This document shows, one piece after another, positions 25,300 to 37,300 of a stretch of 64,000 nt of DNA (the first letter of the stretch is position 1; every line of letters begins with the position of its first letter). Origin of the DNA: Blasia pusilla (Eukaryota; Marchantiophyta; Marchantiopsida; Blasiales). Position numbers and translations under genes: made by a program. Under the pieces are notes generated by a model. That model had not been told where the DNA came from, ran no database searches, and worked only from the letters and a program-made list of their open reading frames with translations. Where the stretch lies: assembly GCA_050084515.1 (NCBI GenBank), contig CM114272.1:8122001-8186000 (forward strand), in the 5' to 3' direction.

Positions 25300-26812
25300 C
25301 GTTCTTCCAAACCCTGGAAGAACGCCATGATAACAACCCTGTCTTACCTTCTCAACCTCAGTGCCTGTGATCGATGACCTGGATCCAGAATGGAATCCAC
25401 TAACAAATGGGAGGGGCGCTCCACTCTCGCATACACCCTCTCTAACACCGCATGAGGCACCAAGTTGGTCCACCATAGACGCGGGCGATGGGCTCTAGAA
25501 CCTACACTCGCCGCATCCAAGAACACTGCTCGGCCAATCCAAGCACGCACTTGATGAGCACTCGTCACCACCCGTGACATGGAGTCTCCTAAGATCGGCA
25601 CATGCTCCAGAATGTAGGCTGGAGAATGAGACAAGTGCTCCTGCAATTGCCGTAAGATCCTCAACATCTCCCAAAACAACCTGGACCGAGTGTCAGCCAA
25701 CCCGCTGCCTCGCCCAGCACTCGATTGGCCCTGACATGGCCAACAGGCAATGACCAAATCAATGGTCCCTACCCGCTCTAAGTCCTGTGCCCCCAACAAC
25801 AAAATATCCCTCGGTAGGGAACTCTGGTACCCCTGTACCGCGGAGGCAGACAATAAGTCAGGAAAACGTAGGTGTAACTGCGCCACATGTCATAGTGAGA
25901 CGTGCCTTGCAACATCATCACTCTCCACGTACAAGTACTGCTGCACTCGCACTCCTGCCTGCAAAACAATAGCTAACCCGGTGCTAATCCCTCGAAATAG
26001 ATCTAACACTCGAATACCCTCCTCCGAGATACACCACACAATGGGTGTGGTATCCAAGGGTGTCATCGTAGGATTCCCTACTACCTCGGGTTCCTCGACC
26101 CCACGCCCGTGCAAACGCCCGCTCCACGCCGCCGTGACGCGTGCTCATCTGCCAATCGTCGAAGCTCCTTAGTCAAGCCCCACAGCGGCACCTCTCCTCC
26201 ACGGAATGATGCGGCTACCATAACAATCCTCTCCATAGAAATTTCAGGAATGGGAGTATCCTGTGCATGGACATGTCCCTCAATCAAATCACTAGGCCAA
26301 GTGATGGCACTGCTAAATGATGCTCACATCGCCATCTCTCCTAGCCGTTGCTCGATCACTGCACCTGTGAATCGAACGAGTAATGAGCTAAGGCGCCCAT
26401 CACTTGATTGCCATCCTTGTCTGTAAGACGCTGACTCCTCCTAGTAATCCAAGGCAAACTCCATTGGGTATAACACTGCTCCACCAACCAAGACGTCGTA
26501 GGACTCTGCATCAGTCACTATCGCCTTGGCTCGCACCACGGACTCATCTCTAGGATGTCCAGGGCGAATCCTCACCACGACCTCCTGTCGGATGATATAT
26601 TTTGTGGTACTCGCTCCACCCAAGGATGTTTGTATCCGGAATGGACAACGCTCCACATCGGCTCTCGTCAAGCCCAATCCTCTGAAAGACGCTTTCCCCA
26701 ACATCAAGGGTCGCGCTCCTGAATCCAACAAGCCGCGCTACGGACTAAAGGCTCTACCTCGAGGACTCACTATTTGGAAGACCTCTCCTCGGTTATCCAG
26801 CAATACAAAACC
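25300..26812 (-). mobile_element. Protease-DNMT fragment of the DNMT-gypsy family
   Basis: The minus strand carries the protease (26731-26441, LLDSGARPLMLGK...DVLVGGAVLYPM), a spacer (26287-26081) and a DNA methyltransferase (26114 to about 25380). It stops abruptly at both sides. At about 26813 it meets, head to head, a plus-strand integrase fragment. At about 25300 it meets the gag of the neighbouring copy. Confidence 0.7.
25344..26114 (-). pseudogene. DNMT3-like cytosine-5 DNA methyltransferase domain (copy 2 of 4)
   Basis: Two adjacent frames supply the SAM-binding motif I (VLDLFRGISTGLAIVLQ), the motif IV catalytic loop DLVIACWPCQGQS with its PC cysteine, and the motif VI-type AYILEHVPILGD. 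The motif VIII-like segment is GSRAHRPRLWWTNL. The spacing RLFWEMLRIL...DAASVGSRAHRPRLWW resembles DNMT3 (RLFFEFYRLL...RARYFWGNLP) rather than DNMT1. ENV is changed to EHV. Motifs IX-X are lost. It is a decayed copy but keeps the catalytic cysteine. Confidence 0.75.
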
Positions 26813-27503
26813 AGAAGATTGGGACCTTCAGTTACCGTGGTTGGCGATGAGATACAGATTCAGCAGGCAAGCATCCATAGCGTCTTTTTCACCGTACTTA
26901 CTACTTTATGGCCAAGAGCCAGATTTACTTGCGGCCATTCGTCGAGATGCTGGTGAGATGTTGGACCTTGATGATCCAGATGTATGGATGCGAGCATGTT
27001 CTCAAAGGGCTGAGTTGTTCGGAGAGTGATGCCGATGGCATTCGAGAACTTGGCGATTCCACAACATCAGGATAGGTTGAGGTATGCGACTATTCGGGGT
27101 GGGGTTATCGACCAACTATCCGGAGGTTTCATCATGGAGATTATGTCTACTTGCAGCAGACGGCACCGACGATGTTGGATGTGACTGCAGGGCGCAATAT
27201 CCTGAGAGTGCGTGACGTTTTGCCATCCGGTGTTCTCTTGCTCGAGGGACGTGATGGTATGGTATGGAAGGACCATGTGCGTAATTTTGCGCCATGTCAC
27301 CTTCCTAATATTGATGGTATAGTAGATCCGAGCTTAGCAGTAGTTCTTGCAAGCTTGCGTTGTATGTTGTGTGGTTTTGTCCGTGGTGCGGCCACGATGC
27401 TAGTATGTGATGGATGTTCGAGAGGTTAGTATATGGCATGTCTGACGCCGCCTCTCACTAGGGTTCCTCGGGGACGATGGATGTGTCCCAGATGTACATA
27501 GAG
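26813..27503 (+). pseudogene. Integrase C-terminus with PHD finger, broken
   Basis: After FSPYLLLYGQEPDL and DDPDVWMRACSQRAELF the frame shifts. 27151-27500 then encodes a GPY/F-like integrase tail (TMLDVTAGRNILRVRDV) and a C4HC3 finger CMLC...LVCDGC...ACL...WMCPRC. The Trp-His pair of the finger reads stop-Tyr here (TGG to TAG, CAT to TAT). Both changes are C-to-T type on one strand or the other. Confidence 0.7.
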
Positions 27504-28320
27504 GAGATACTAGGTAGGTTTCGATTCCGAATTTTTCTGTGACATGGATGATAGGAAGGCGACTAACGATGGGGCCACATGAGCACCCGACCTTTCTGCT
27601 CTTAGCGTCCTAGAGATGTAGGTCGTGGTAGGTAGGGATAGAGGGCTATCTGGAGTTAGAGGGACCTAACCACCAGCTATGGGGCGATTGGAGATATTTT
27701 AGTACTTCTTGTCTTGTTGTTTGGATGCCATGAGTTAGCATGGGATCGTGCGTGTTTGTGTGTGTGTTCGATGACAACGATGTATGTTGTGTAGCGATGT
27801 GCATGGGCACGACAACTGTCACGTCTTTTAGGATAGACCGGTGAGATCTAGTAGATCGTCTTCGTGAGTAGTGGAGGACAGGCTCAGTAGGTCGAGGATG
27901 ACCTGCTGAGGCCTCGGGAAATCTGAGAGAGCAGGTTTCCCTGTCGTTTTGGAGTCACATTGAAGAACTCACTATTTTAGGTAAGTACCATTTTGGAGTA
28001 TATGATGGACTTTATATTTTTGGTAAGTGGCCCTTGACCTCCTACATCAGGTCAAGAGCCAAGGAGGTGACTTGGGAGAATAGATTACCATGGAAAGAGT
28101 TTGAGATAGAAGGGTATACCTTAAGGAGAGAGAGCTTGCGAGCTCATTCTCTTTTTGTAAAGTAAAATCTAAGTTTTTCTCTACACCATCTCACACCATA
28201 ACTCTCAAAGGTGTGCACTTCTCTCATGTCAAACCAAATCCACTCTCCTAATGAAAGGCTTGGGTTACACTCACAAGACAAGGGACCATAACTCCGCCGC
28301 CTTATGCCAAGAGGTTCAAA
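26813..28320 (+). mobile_element. Integrase-PHD-3' UTR-LTR fragment, inverted
   Basis: It starts in mid-integrase (WDLQLPWLAMRYRFSRQ) and runs through the C-terminal integrase region and PHD finger to about 27500. The 3' UTR follows, with an LTR-tail-like block at about 27700-27815 and an LTR start TGTCACGTCTTTTAGG at 27817. The LTR middle segment (28156-28320) is in the opposite orientation to that of the copy at 47551. Confidence 0.65.
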
Positions 28321-28876
28321 TTGCCTTTCTTGTCGCCTATCGCATGTGAAACATTTTCTTACCGCCCACTTACCACATGTCAAATATAAATGCCTTTGCA
28401 AGAGGACATTCTTCCATAATTAATTCCCCATCAAACTTAAAAAATCCCATGTGATAATTAGTCAGCTTTAAAAGAGCCGCAAACTGGTTTGGAAGTATAA
28501 TACGGCTTCGTCGTCCCAATTGGTAGCAGATGCGTCCCCCCCCTCCATAGAGAAAGGAAGGAAGAAAGACAAAAGAAGACGAAGGTCTCAGTGAGAGGCT
28601 CCGGTGGCTCTTGACGCGACTGCGTAGATCGATGTTACGAGGCGCGATCTGAGATGAGACGTCTGATATCGCACTGACGTGCGATATCAGACGAGGAGGA
28701 TGCGCATGTGCGATCGCAGGCGAGAGCTTGGATGCTCGCTCGGGCGCGATGGCGGCCAGATGAGATCCTGCGGAGAAGGGCGAGGGCGAGTGCGAGTGCG
28801 AGAGGGAGAGGAGGATGTGGTGGTGGTCGCGGGGCGCTGGGAGGCGTTGGAGGGTCGCGAATCGGGAAGTGGTGGC

Positions 28877-29739
28877 ATGTCGGCGGCTCGTGCACTCGGA
28901 ATCCGATGCGCCCGTGGGAGAGTTTCTGGACAAGCACTTGGCATCGAGCGGGCCCTCTGTGAAAGGGTGACGAGCACGCGCCGTGAAGTCCTATCTCTGT
29001 ACCGGGATGTGGTGCGCGCTTCCCGAATCTTCACATGGCCGAATCAAGATGGGGTTCTCTGGTATGTGCTCTCCCGAAGTCGGAGCGCTTGTGGGCGTGG
29101 AATTGAGAGATGACTGTGGAGTTCGGTGTTTCCCCCTTGCATTTCATTGTTGGGATGGCAGCCGTAGAGGGAGAGGAGAAGCTGAGGGGATCTTTTGGAG
29201 ATGGGGGTTCTCTTTTGGGTTTCTTGTCTCTCGAAGTTGGCTGCGTTTGCTCGTCGTCAGGAGCTGTAGACGGGGAAGCTAAGGGAGTGCTTCGGGACGC
29301 AGGAAGGACGTGCTCAGGTTGAGTGCACGCCGAGAGTTCGAGGCCGCTCGCCTCGAGAGGGACCCGGAGACGGTGCGCTTCAAACCCAGACGCGCCGCAC
29401 GAGTTTGGAAATCCTGCAGCTGTTTGGGACTCCGCATCGATTGAATTAGACGATGTACGCTGCGGTCGTGGTAATGTTCTCCGTTGGGCTTTTGCAGATC
29501 GCTAGATTGCTGGTCGTGGGGAGAGATGCGGTCCGGGCTACTCTTGAAAAGGTAAGCGTTTAGTACTTACTGGCCTTGGGATGCTTCGCACGGAGACGAT
29601 CCGGTCTTGCGGGCGAGATCGGGTCGCGGCGAAGACGCAGTGCTAACATTCTTGGTTCTCGTCTTGGCGCATGCGACAGTTCTCGGCGAAGCGGGAGGAA
29701 TTGATAATCAGAGTGGATCCTGGGGAGAGGAGACCGTGA
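28877..29739 (+). CDS. LYR-motif protein, mitochondrial Fe-S/complex assembly type (4 exons)
   Basis: Predicted exons are 28877-29061, 29303-29372, 29498-29551 and 29680-29739, in phase with GT-AG borders, for 122 aa. The N-terminal ~35 residues are Arg/Ala-rich without acidic clusters, as in a mitochondrial presequence. The LYR motif is REVLSLYRDVVRASRIF. It is followed by TWPNQDGVLWKDVL, the helix SARREFEAARLERDPET, IARLLVVGRDAVRATLEK and the basic tail FSAKREELIIRVDPGERRP. LYR proteins are small three-helix adaptors that bind acyl carrier protein and deliver Fe-S clusters or stabilise respiratory complex assembly intermediates. I cannot say which complex this one serves. No single frame shows more than 65 residues of it, so it is easily missed. 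The upstream 28321-28876 is AT-rich then abruptly GC-rich. Confidence 0.85.
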
Positions 29740-30356
29740 GTTCTGTCGTGTTCTTCACTCATCTGCACATCTGAAAAGGTGCCAATCGATGCCGGGAAGA
29801 GATTACCGATGACGCCATGCGCTCTTGAACCGCGACGATTCGGAGTGTCACTACAATGCAATTCTAGGTCTCGAAGAATTTCCGATCCGAGCATAGCTAT
29901 GACTCTTTAGTGGATGACGGATTCAATGGACGAGAAAGTTCACCTTTCGACTTTGCCCATCAGTAGTCCGCATCAGTTGCGTGATTGAAGGCGCGCCCAT
30001 TTCATTCTTGGAAGATGCTGCAGATTTGGTCACCTAGGAGGGGAGAAAAAAAGTGGCTTCAGGGTTTAGGTTGTGGGGTTGAGACATTGTTTGAGCTATT
30101 CCCAGAGCAGGAGATATTTTGGCAATATGCGATGTTACCTCGGACGGACTGCGTGTACTATCAATACATCAAAACAGCAATTTCACGGAAGAAGTGAGGC
30201 GAAAGCTCATTTGCACAAGTAAGCTCACACAATGTTATGTTTGCAGAAATACTATCACGAGTGTGTAGTCATCGATATGTAATAATCACTGAAGAGAGGG
30301 TGTAGGCAGACAGCCGAACTGTTCTAAAGTGACTGCCCATAATTTCCCATAGTAAA

Positions 30357-30555
30357 GTGAAGAAAATGCGCAGTCATTGAAAAATGTTCATTGAGTCTAT
30401 GGCATACAGACCATTGCCCTGTAAAATGTGGTTCTGTGAGCAAGTTTTACTAGTAAATTGAATAAAATGCGCAGTTATTGAAACATGTCCATTGAGTCTA
30501 TGGCACACAGACCATTGCGCAGTAAAATGTAGTTCTGTGAGCAAGTTATACTAGT
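30357..30555. repeat. Tandem duplication, about 101 bp
   Basis: Two adjacent copies share AAAATGCGCAGT.ATTGAAA (starts 30363 and 30464), CATTGAGTCTATGGCA.ACAG and GTTCTGTGAGCAAGTT. A few substitutions separate them. The interval 29740-31312 shows no gene and includes the 3' flanks of the convergent LYR and ABC1K genes. Confidence 0.8.
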
Positions 30556-31312
30556 TCAAATATAATACATGCCACTTCGCAAAACCATGCATCTGTTAAT
30601 AATATGGATCGTGAATCATTGTCGAGGTTGCTTTTCATTATAGTACATTTGCATGATAGTGATACAATTACGTACTGCACAAACTTTCCCTTCTAATCCT
30701 TCCAAGCTAGATCCCTCTTGGATTCAAAATTGTGTCACTTCCATTATTTCAGAGATTACAGGCTATGTTATATCCATGACCCGAGGATACTCGTAAAGAA
30801 AGCCATCGTTCCCATCTTCCATGAGTTCAAACCTATCAATCATCTTCAATTATTACATTGTCATATAAAGTGAACCAACTGTCCCTATTACCCTACAGTT
30901 TTAAAGATACCTCCTTTTGTAAAGGTCATGGACCCATTGATGTACAGATAATGAACCAAACAGGAAGGTAAAGGGTAGAGATTGTTCTCAACCTTCGACC
31001 AAAACTCCTGGTGACTTTGCTAGGGTGATAATCCAAGAGATCTGACACGGTCATATAATGGATACTAGAAAGACGAATCGGCTGTGGTATTCGTCTTGTT
31101 CGCTGAATTGGCAGATCTCACGAGATACTAGATGGTGGAAGCTTCTGCTGAGTCCCAAATAGTCTTACTTCCTCTGCACTTGAATCCTGCTTGACAACGA
31201 TGAAATTCTGTCCAGATTCGGTCAGTCATAAAATTGGATAGTCATACAAAACCCCAGAATCAACCATTGAATTTACGTTGAACTTCAATCGAGTTGCAGC
31301 TTTTACTTACTC

Positions 31313-34300
31313 CTATCCTTCACATCCCTCAGACTTGTTGCAATTTGGCGTCTGAATTAGATCTTTACACGAAATCCGGGATGCAGTTGCACAAATTTCA
31401 TAACCAGTATCAGAGTTCACCTCGTTTAGCACACTCACCATAGCAGAGCGAGCCACAGCACTAGGAACTCCACTTCTGATTGTTCTTGCTATAAATCTAG
31501 ACGCCAGCCTCGCTGCCAGATCAGCTGGCAAAAGAAAGGCTTGTCGCTGTGCAGTAAGGGGCAACTGCATCATACAATCCAAAGACCATATCATTGCCAC
31601 ACGACATTTTTCATACCCAGGAGGATCTTGAAATCAGTGTCCAACAAAGGTACAAAGCTAAATGCATGAGTCCCTGGAACCCTGGCGAGATAAGATGGAC
31701 ACTCTACTAATCGATTTTCTATAGTCAAAGAAGTATTGATAAAAAAGAGGAAACTAGAGAAGCAGACGACCTCAGGGATGATTCCAAGAAGTGGTAAATA
31801 TCTGAAAGAAGAACTCAAATTCTCCAGCAAAAGTGACACCTCTTCTGCTGTTGAGGTCCTCGCAATATTCCCCTCACCTGGAACCTTAGACACAAATAAA
31901 GGGGATTTCAAATGGGCATCAGTTTATCAAATCAGAGGCCACACTTTTTTCAATTTTCGATTCTGAAGAAAGACGAGGAAAAGTAATGAACTCAATAATG
32001 CGAAAAGATTTCATTCTATTATGCATACATGATAAGACATGGGTTCTTTCTGAACATCCAATGCAAAGCACCACTTGAACATACTTCAGATTTGCTTCTA
32101 CCTTCGGATTTCATGAGACATAATTCTACCTTTCTATATATTTCATAGATCTTGCAAATCCTAACATAACATTGGTTTTCCAAATAAGCCCTTACCTCAA
32201 CAGAGCTTGAACTGCTTGTCGACGATCCAGCAAGCAGAAAACTAAGCCGTCGGAGATTATTAAGATGCTCCAAATCTTCTTCTTCAGCAAATTGAGAGGG
32301 AACTGGCATTCTAAATGGGAGCTGTGAAGACAGGGTGCTTGCAGCTCTATCAAAAATAGCTCGATTCAGAGCATCAACTCCCTACAAGACAACAGAATCA
32401 ATTAGAATCAAGTAGAGTCAATCTACCCTATCAATCTGAAAGTCAGTGTTATCAACTATCGACACATACAATCTTCATGCAGAGTGACCTGTGCTTTAAC
32501 AGTAAAGATGGAAAAATTCTGAGAAAAATACAAAGAGCTTCTAGAAACACAAACAGCCACTCATCGCGTTAAAGTGCCCGTTCTGATCAAAGACAAACTA
32601 CGGAAATGTGGGCATATGATCTGAGGATACTTAGTGGAGACCATAACCAGATGATGCTCAAGGTCAAATTAACCCTGGACAGCCTAAATTGCAGGACGTA
32701 GAGTGAAAGGATGGTGTGAATTAAAAACCTTTGCTAGCTCATCCAAGACTATTTCCCTGGCAAAAAGCCCCTGTATCATCCCAGGACGAAATCTCAGCAA
32801 AACTCCTGGGTAGATTGTGCCCGGAAGTGATCACGTTTTTTTAACAGATGTAGATTGCGACAAGGTTAAAGATTCTTCAATATTTTGAAAGCACGTTCCA
32901 AGCCAATGACGGTGATAAAAAAAGTGAAGTGCAAGTCATGGAAGAACATTCGAACCTGCTCACTTAGTGTGAACTTAAGAACCTTCTTGAAGAGTATTCT
33001 TGATTCTTCAGCATTCGCTTCTTGACTAGCTTCAGGGTTTGTCAGTGTTTTACGCATGGCCTGAGAAAATGCCCCCACAAATTTATGGCAACTCAAAATG
33101 GCCATATTAGCTTAAGCATTTCACCATGGGAATCTGTGAGAGGAATTCTACTTCCAACAAAAGAACAAATCACCTGCCAAGCATCCTAGTGTGGAAAAGA
33201 AAGTATAACTTAGTACAGGCTAGCTTAGATCGCTAATAAGTTCACCCCAGAAAAAGTATGGCTCAGCACTTCTAATCTCAGAACAACATAGCTGTGTTCT
33301 CACAACCCTCACATACTGTCTAAATGAGGTAATTAAATCTGTAGTTCCTTCTTCTTGCAGGATAAAACTCATTATAAGGCTCTGGTCTCAATAAACTTTG
33401 GTTCATTGGATGATCCACCCTGCATGATTCAGCTAAATTGAACTGCTTTTTTCTTGCAATTCCATAGTGAACATACTGATACCCTTACCTCAGTTATTAA
33501 TGACTCAAGCCGGTCAATTCGGAATGCACCATCCTGTTCACAAGAAATCACAAATAAGAGAGTTATTACTACTTCATACTAGCCAGCCAAGAACAATCCT
33601 ATTGACCATCACTCCACTCACTTGCCAGGTAGGAAAAAATCCTTTGCTATACTACTGCCACGGAAACTCGATCAAGCCAGATGCGTATAAACGGTGCTAA
33701 TTTGAATGAAGGTACATCATTCACAACAGCACATATATGATTCAATTTATTACCTTGTACAGGAGTGATCGTAGAGTATTTCTGAGCTGTGGAGAGCTGT
33801 CTGTAAGGACCTTCCTAGCAATCCATGGATATGAACTACTAAGGACCTTATAATTGGGATCACTGCTGAGGGCTATGCCCTCTAAAACAGTCAAGCTGAA
33901 ACACCGGAACAAACATCAGTCAGTCAGGCTCCTCTCAACATCATTATTTCATAAGATAGACACTTTTACTGAAACTGAGACACAAGTTAAGGTTATAGCA
34001 TGACTACAACTGTCAGGCAGTCTTACCTACGAACCACAAGTGAGAAGTAGGCTGGTAGTCGGAATTTATATTGGTACCTGAGAAAAATGATGGGGTTAGT
34101 TCGGGTATGTAACAGTCATTCATAAAGTGAGCAGAATGTAGAATAAAAATATATGCTCTACGGAGATCCCAAAAGTCGTCATTTTCTGGTTAGTTGGCGT
34201 ACATTGTAATGCCGAGATTTTCAGACAGGTCTCCAAAACTCAGATTACGTACACCTTTGCTGACAGCTTTCTGGAAGACACCTGTCAACATACATTCAAG

Positions 34301-37300
34301 TGAGCCAAGGTACACATTGTAAGTCGAGATTGCTTGTCCAACAAGTATCACAAGCTCATATCAAAACTAATTCCTGGGAGTTGAGTATCTGTGGTGTGGA
34401 TAAAACAACTAGAGAAAATAGCCACCAACTCTATCGGTGTTTTTCAAGCACAGACCTGTCAAGGCATTTGAAACCTCTTCAACTTGGTTTGTGGGTGGTA
34501 ACAACCTGCATTTACCACACAGCCTCCGTGAATATGATTTTTTATGCATGGGGTTAGATATACCTTTGTGATTAGACCATGTTGAAAAATGTTAATATCT
34601 AGTTTAGTCATCCCTAAATCTAGTCAGCTAGATTCTAACGTATAGCTCTGCTATCTTATCTACTCTCCAGTTAGAGTTAGCCACCATCATCTACTTGGGC
34701 TTAGGATCAGTTAAGAAGATCTAGGCGTCAGAAATAACCTCTTTCCTGTATTTGGAATCTCTGCTTAGAGCCAGATAATGATTCCACAGCATGCCCAGCT
34801 TTTGGTGAAAACTTTTGGAGTGTCGTGCAGCACAGGCCCTGCTGCAGAGTGATCTGAGAGAAAGGAAGAGGAGAGTGAAACTGAGTTCTGTATATGCAAC
34901 AGTGTCACTGGCAGGCAGGTCGTTTTGTCCTGATAGCTGATGGAGATTGTTTGTGCTTAGTGATGAGAGCCATGTCTGATCTTTGAACTGGAGACATCCA
35001 AGGATCTGTGTTGTGAGTGCAAGGCGTGGCTATGTAGAATCTTCCTTGCCTTTTGATAGATCATAAGGAGAGTCACACCATGACAGGGATCTGGTTAGTA
35101 AAGAGAGCTAGGAACTGATTTGGTGGTAGTGCACACTGAAACCATGGATGAGTTAGCTGAAGCTGGTTCTGATATTGCACAAGAACATAGGTCTAATTGT
35201 TTAGGGTTATTCCCAACAGAATAAGGGTTTCGTATTATTCACAACAGAACAAGGGTTCTGTGTTATTCTCAACAGCGAACAACGCGGAAAACTATTTCAA
35301 AGAGGACGATCAAAGAATTCAGATTTAGGGTTGCAAATCCTATGACATCAAACACAACTCAAATTTGGAGATTATTTCGCTAGACTGTCAGAACTGTACA
35401 TATTCCCACTAGGACCATCAGTAAAGACTGAACCTGGTACATTATCATCAAGCCATTTAGCTCACAGGTTAGCCTCACATCCTTCTCAGCTAGCATAAAG
35501 AAAGTATCTGAACATGGTCAAGAAATAGTCTTAAGGAGACGTTAATCTCCTTGTATCTTATGGTTATGAGTCAAGGAAATCACCCGAGAGTGACAAAGTC
35601 ACCAGCCAGTGCATCAAACTCACGATTGATGAGGTGTAAAGCAGCTTCAATTAATCCATCCCTGACGTCTTGCTTCACTTCGCCCATCATTCCAAAATCT
35701 GATGGATACAAAAGGGTAACCTGGCGATGAGTTCCCCACAAAAGCATTCAAAGGCAGCAATATGAAAATAGGAAAACACTGGCAGCAGTAGTACCCACAT
35801 TCATCTCAATACACATTATTAGTCCGGTGGTTATACAGAGGTAAGCTTTGCCATAGCCAAGAATATCTATCTGCCTCTCTTTTGCATTTTGACGATAGTT
35901 TTCCTGTTGCTCTAAAGTCGAAGTATTTCCACAAAGACTCTGCGCTGGGGAAAGTTGTCAAGAAAACGATGTATGATAGACCTTATTCTATACGTTCCTA
36001 TGGTACAACCGCCAGCAAAAGAGTTGATAAATAGTACAGTAGCCAAGGCCTTTTGGATCAAATCCAGGCTGGAAACTATCCTAGAGCTTCCTCACACACT
36101 GATGCTATAGTCTGTTTATTGTTCTTTCCTCTATTGAAATATAGGCTTCAGGATGGAATTCTTCTATGGAAACTTACCAAGATACGCTAGCTTCCCTTCA
36201 GGAGTCCTCATCAAGTTACCCGGATGTGGATCCGCATGATAGAAACCACTATCAAGCAGCTGAGCCAGCGAGCAGTTCACGCCTACCTGAAATTTTCCAA
36301 CTATAGTCAGCAAGGGAAGACGAAGCATTTCAAGAGATGTTGAGGCAAAGAAATAAAGAGCATGACAATGTTCACCTTGATTAACACAAATGTCTATAGA
36401 AAACAGCTCCTACGATTCATTCACAATTAAGATATCGAGTGCAGAATATTTTTTTGCTATATGTACAACATCACAGTCCCAACACTGTCAGCCCTTGTAC
36501 CATAAATTTGGAGACTTTTGGTTGGGTCTTGACAGGTTTAGCTGTTTACCTCAACCAGGTGCAGATCACTGACCTCTGACAGTCTCTGACCCTGCAAAGA
36601 TTAACAATTTGCTGAGTTTAGATGGCTACGACTTCAATACAATGTTAAGTATGCATCATGCCCCTAATAAGAAAGAGGTGTATAATTGGCACTGTACCTC
36701 CAACCATTCCATGATAAGTACTCTTCTGCTTGTGAGCTCTGAAAAAAACTCTGGGACAACCACATCTTGCAGACTCCCGAAGAGCTTCCTGAGTAGATCA
36801 TGCACTTCATGTCAGATATCTGAACTTCTTGGTTAAATAGGATATTTGCAAGTCCGGCTACACTCAGTAGAATGAAAATCTAAATCCTCATGGAGAGCAC
36901 CAATTTACCTGAAACGTTTACCGTTCCTGGCTTCTGCTTCATAATCCATTTCCTGCATGATGTCAGAAGTATGTCATCAGTTGTCTGAAACAGAAATAGC
37001 ATACATGGACGAGATAAAGCAAGGACACTTGACGGTATGAATGGAATGCAAACACAGGCAATTTTTTGCAGTGGACCGAAAGGGTACGGAAGCAAAATGC
37101 ACAAGTGGAAAGAGAATTACCCTGAAAAGACTGGTAGCCCACTCATCCACAATACCCTGCAGATGCACAACCAAACAAGCTTCAGAGTTAAATACTAGTG
37201 CTAGTTTAGTTATCTGGACATGTGCTGAACCTAGATTTGATACACAGCAGAGTCCGTCTAAACCAATTAAAGAAATGCAAATCAAAACAACTGATGTTCA

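Larger units (their letters stand above)
22265..25300 (-). mobile_element. Deletion derivative of DNMT-gypsy: gag-protease-DNMT start
   Basis: Minus-strand fragments run from gag (about 25237 down to 23700) through a linker (23641-23195) and protease-like region (23067-22765) to the first motif of a cytosine methyltransferase (VLDLFGGIN near 22540). The frame then jumps to the 3' untranslated region and LTR. Everything from mid-DNMT through RT and integrase is missing. No 5' LTR is seen at 25300, where a second fragment abuts. Confidence 0.7.

Noticed and set aside
25750-26120. A host DNA methyltransferase gene or bacterial contamination
   Set aside because: The domain is always next to gypsy protease and RT, and repeats in several copies.
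28370-28933. 187-codon minus-strand frame beside the LYR gene
   Set aside because: Low-complexity Ser/Pro/His composition across the GC-rich promoter. The plus strand carries the real gene.
4133-29739. Functional clustering of METTL17 and LYR, both linked to mitochondrial Fe-S biology
   Set aside because: They are 21 kb apart with an unrelated gene and transposons between. Chance is the simpler reading.
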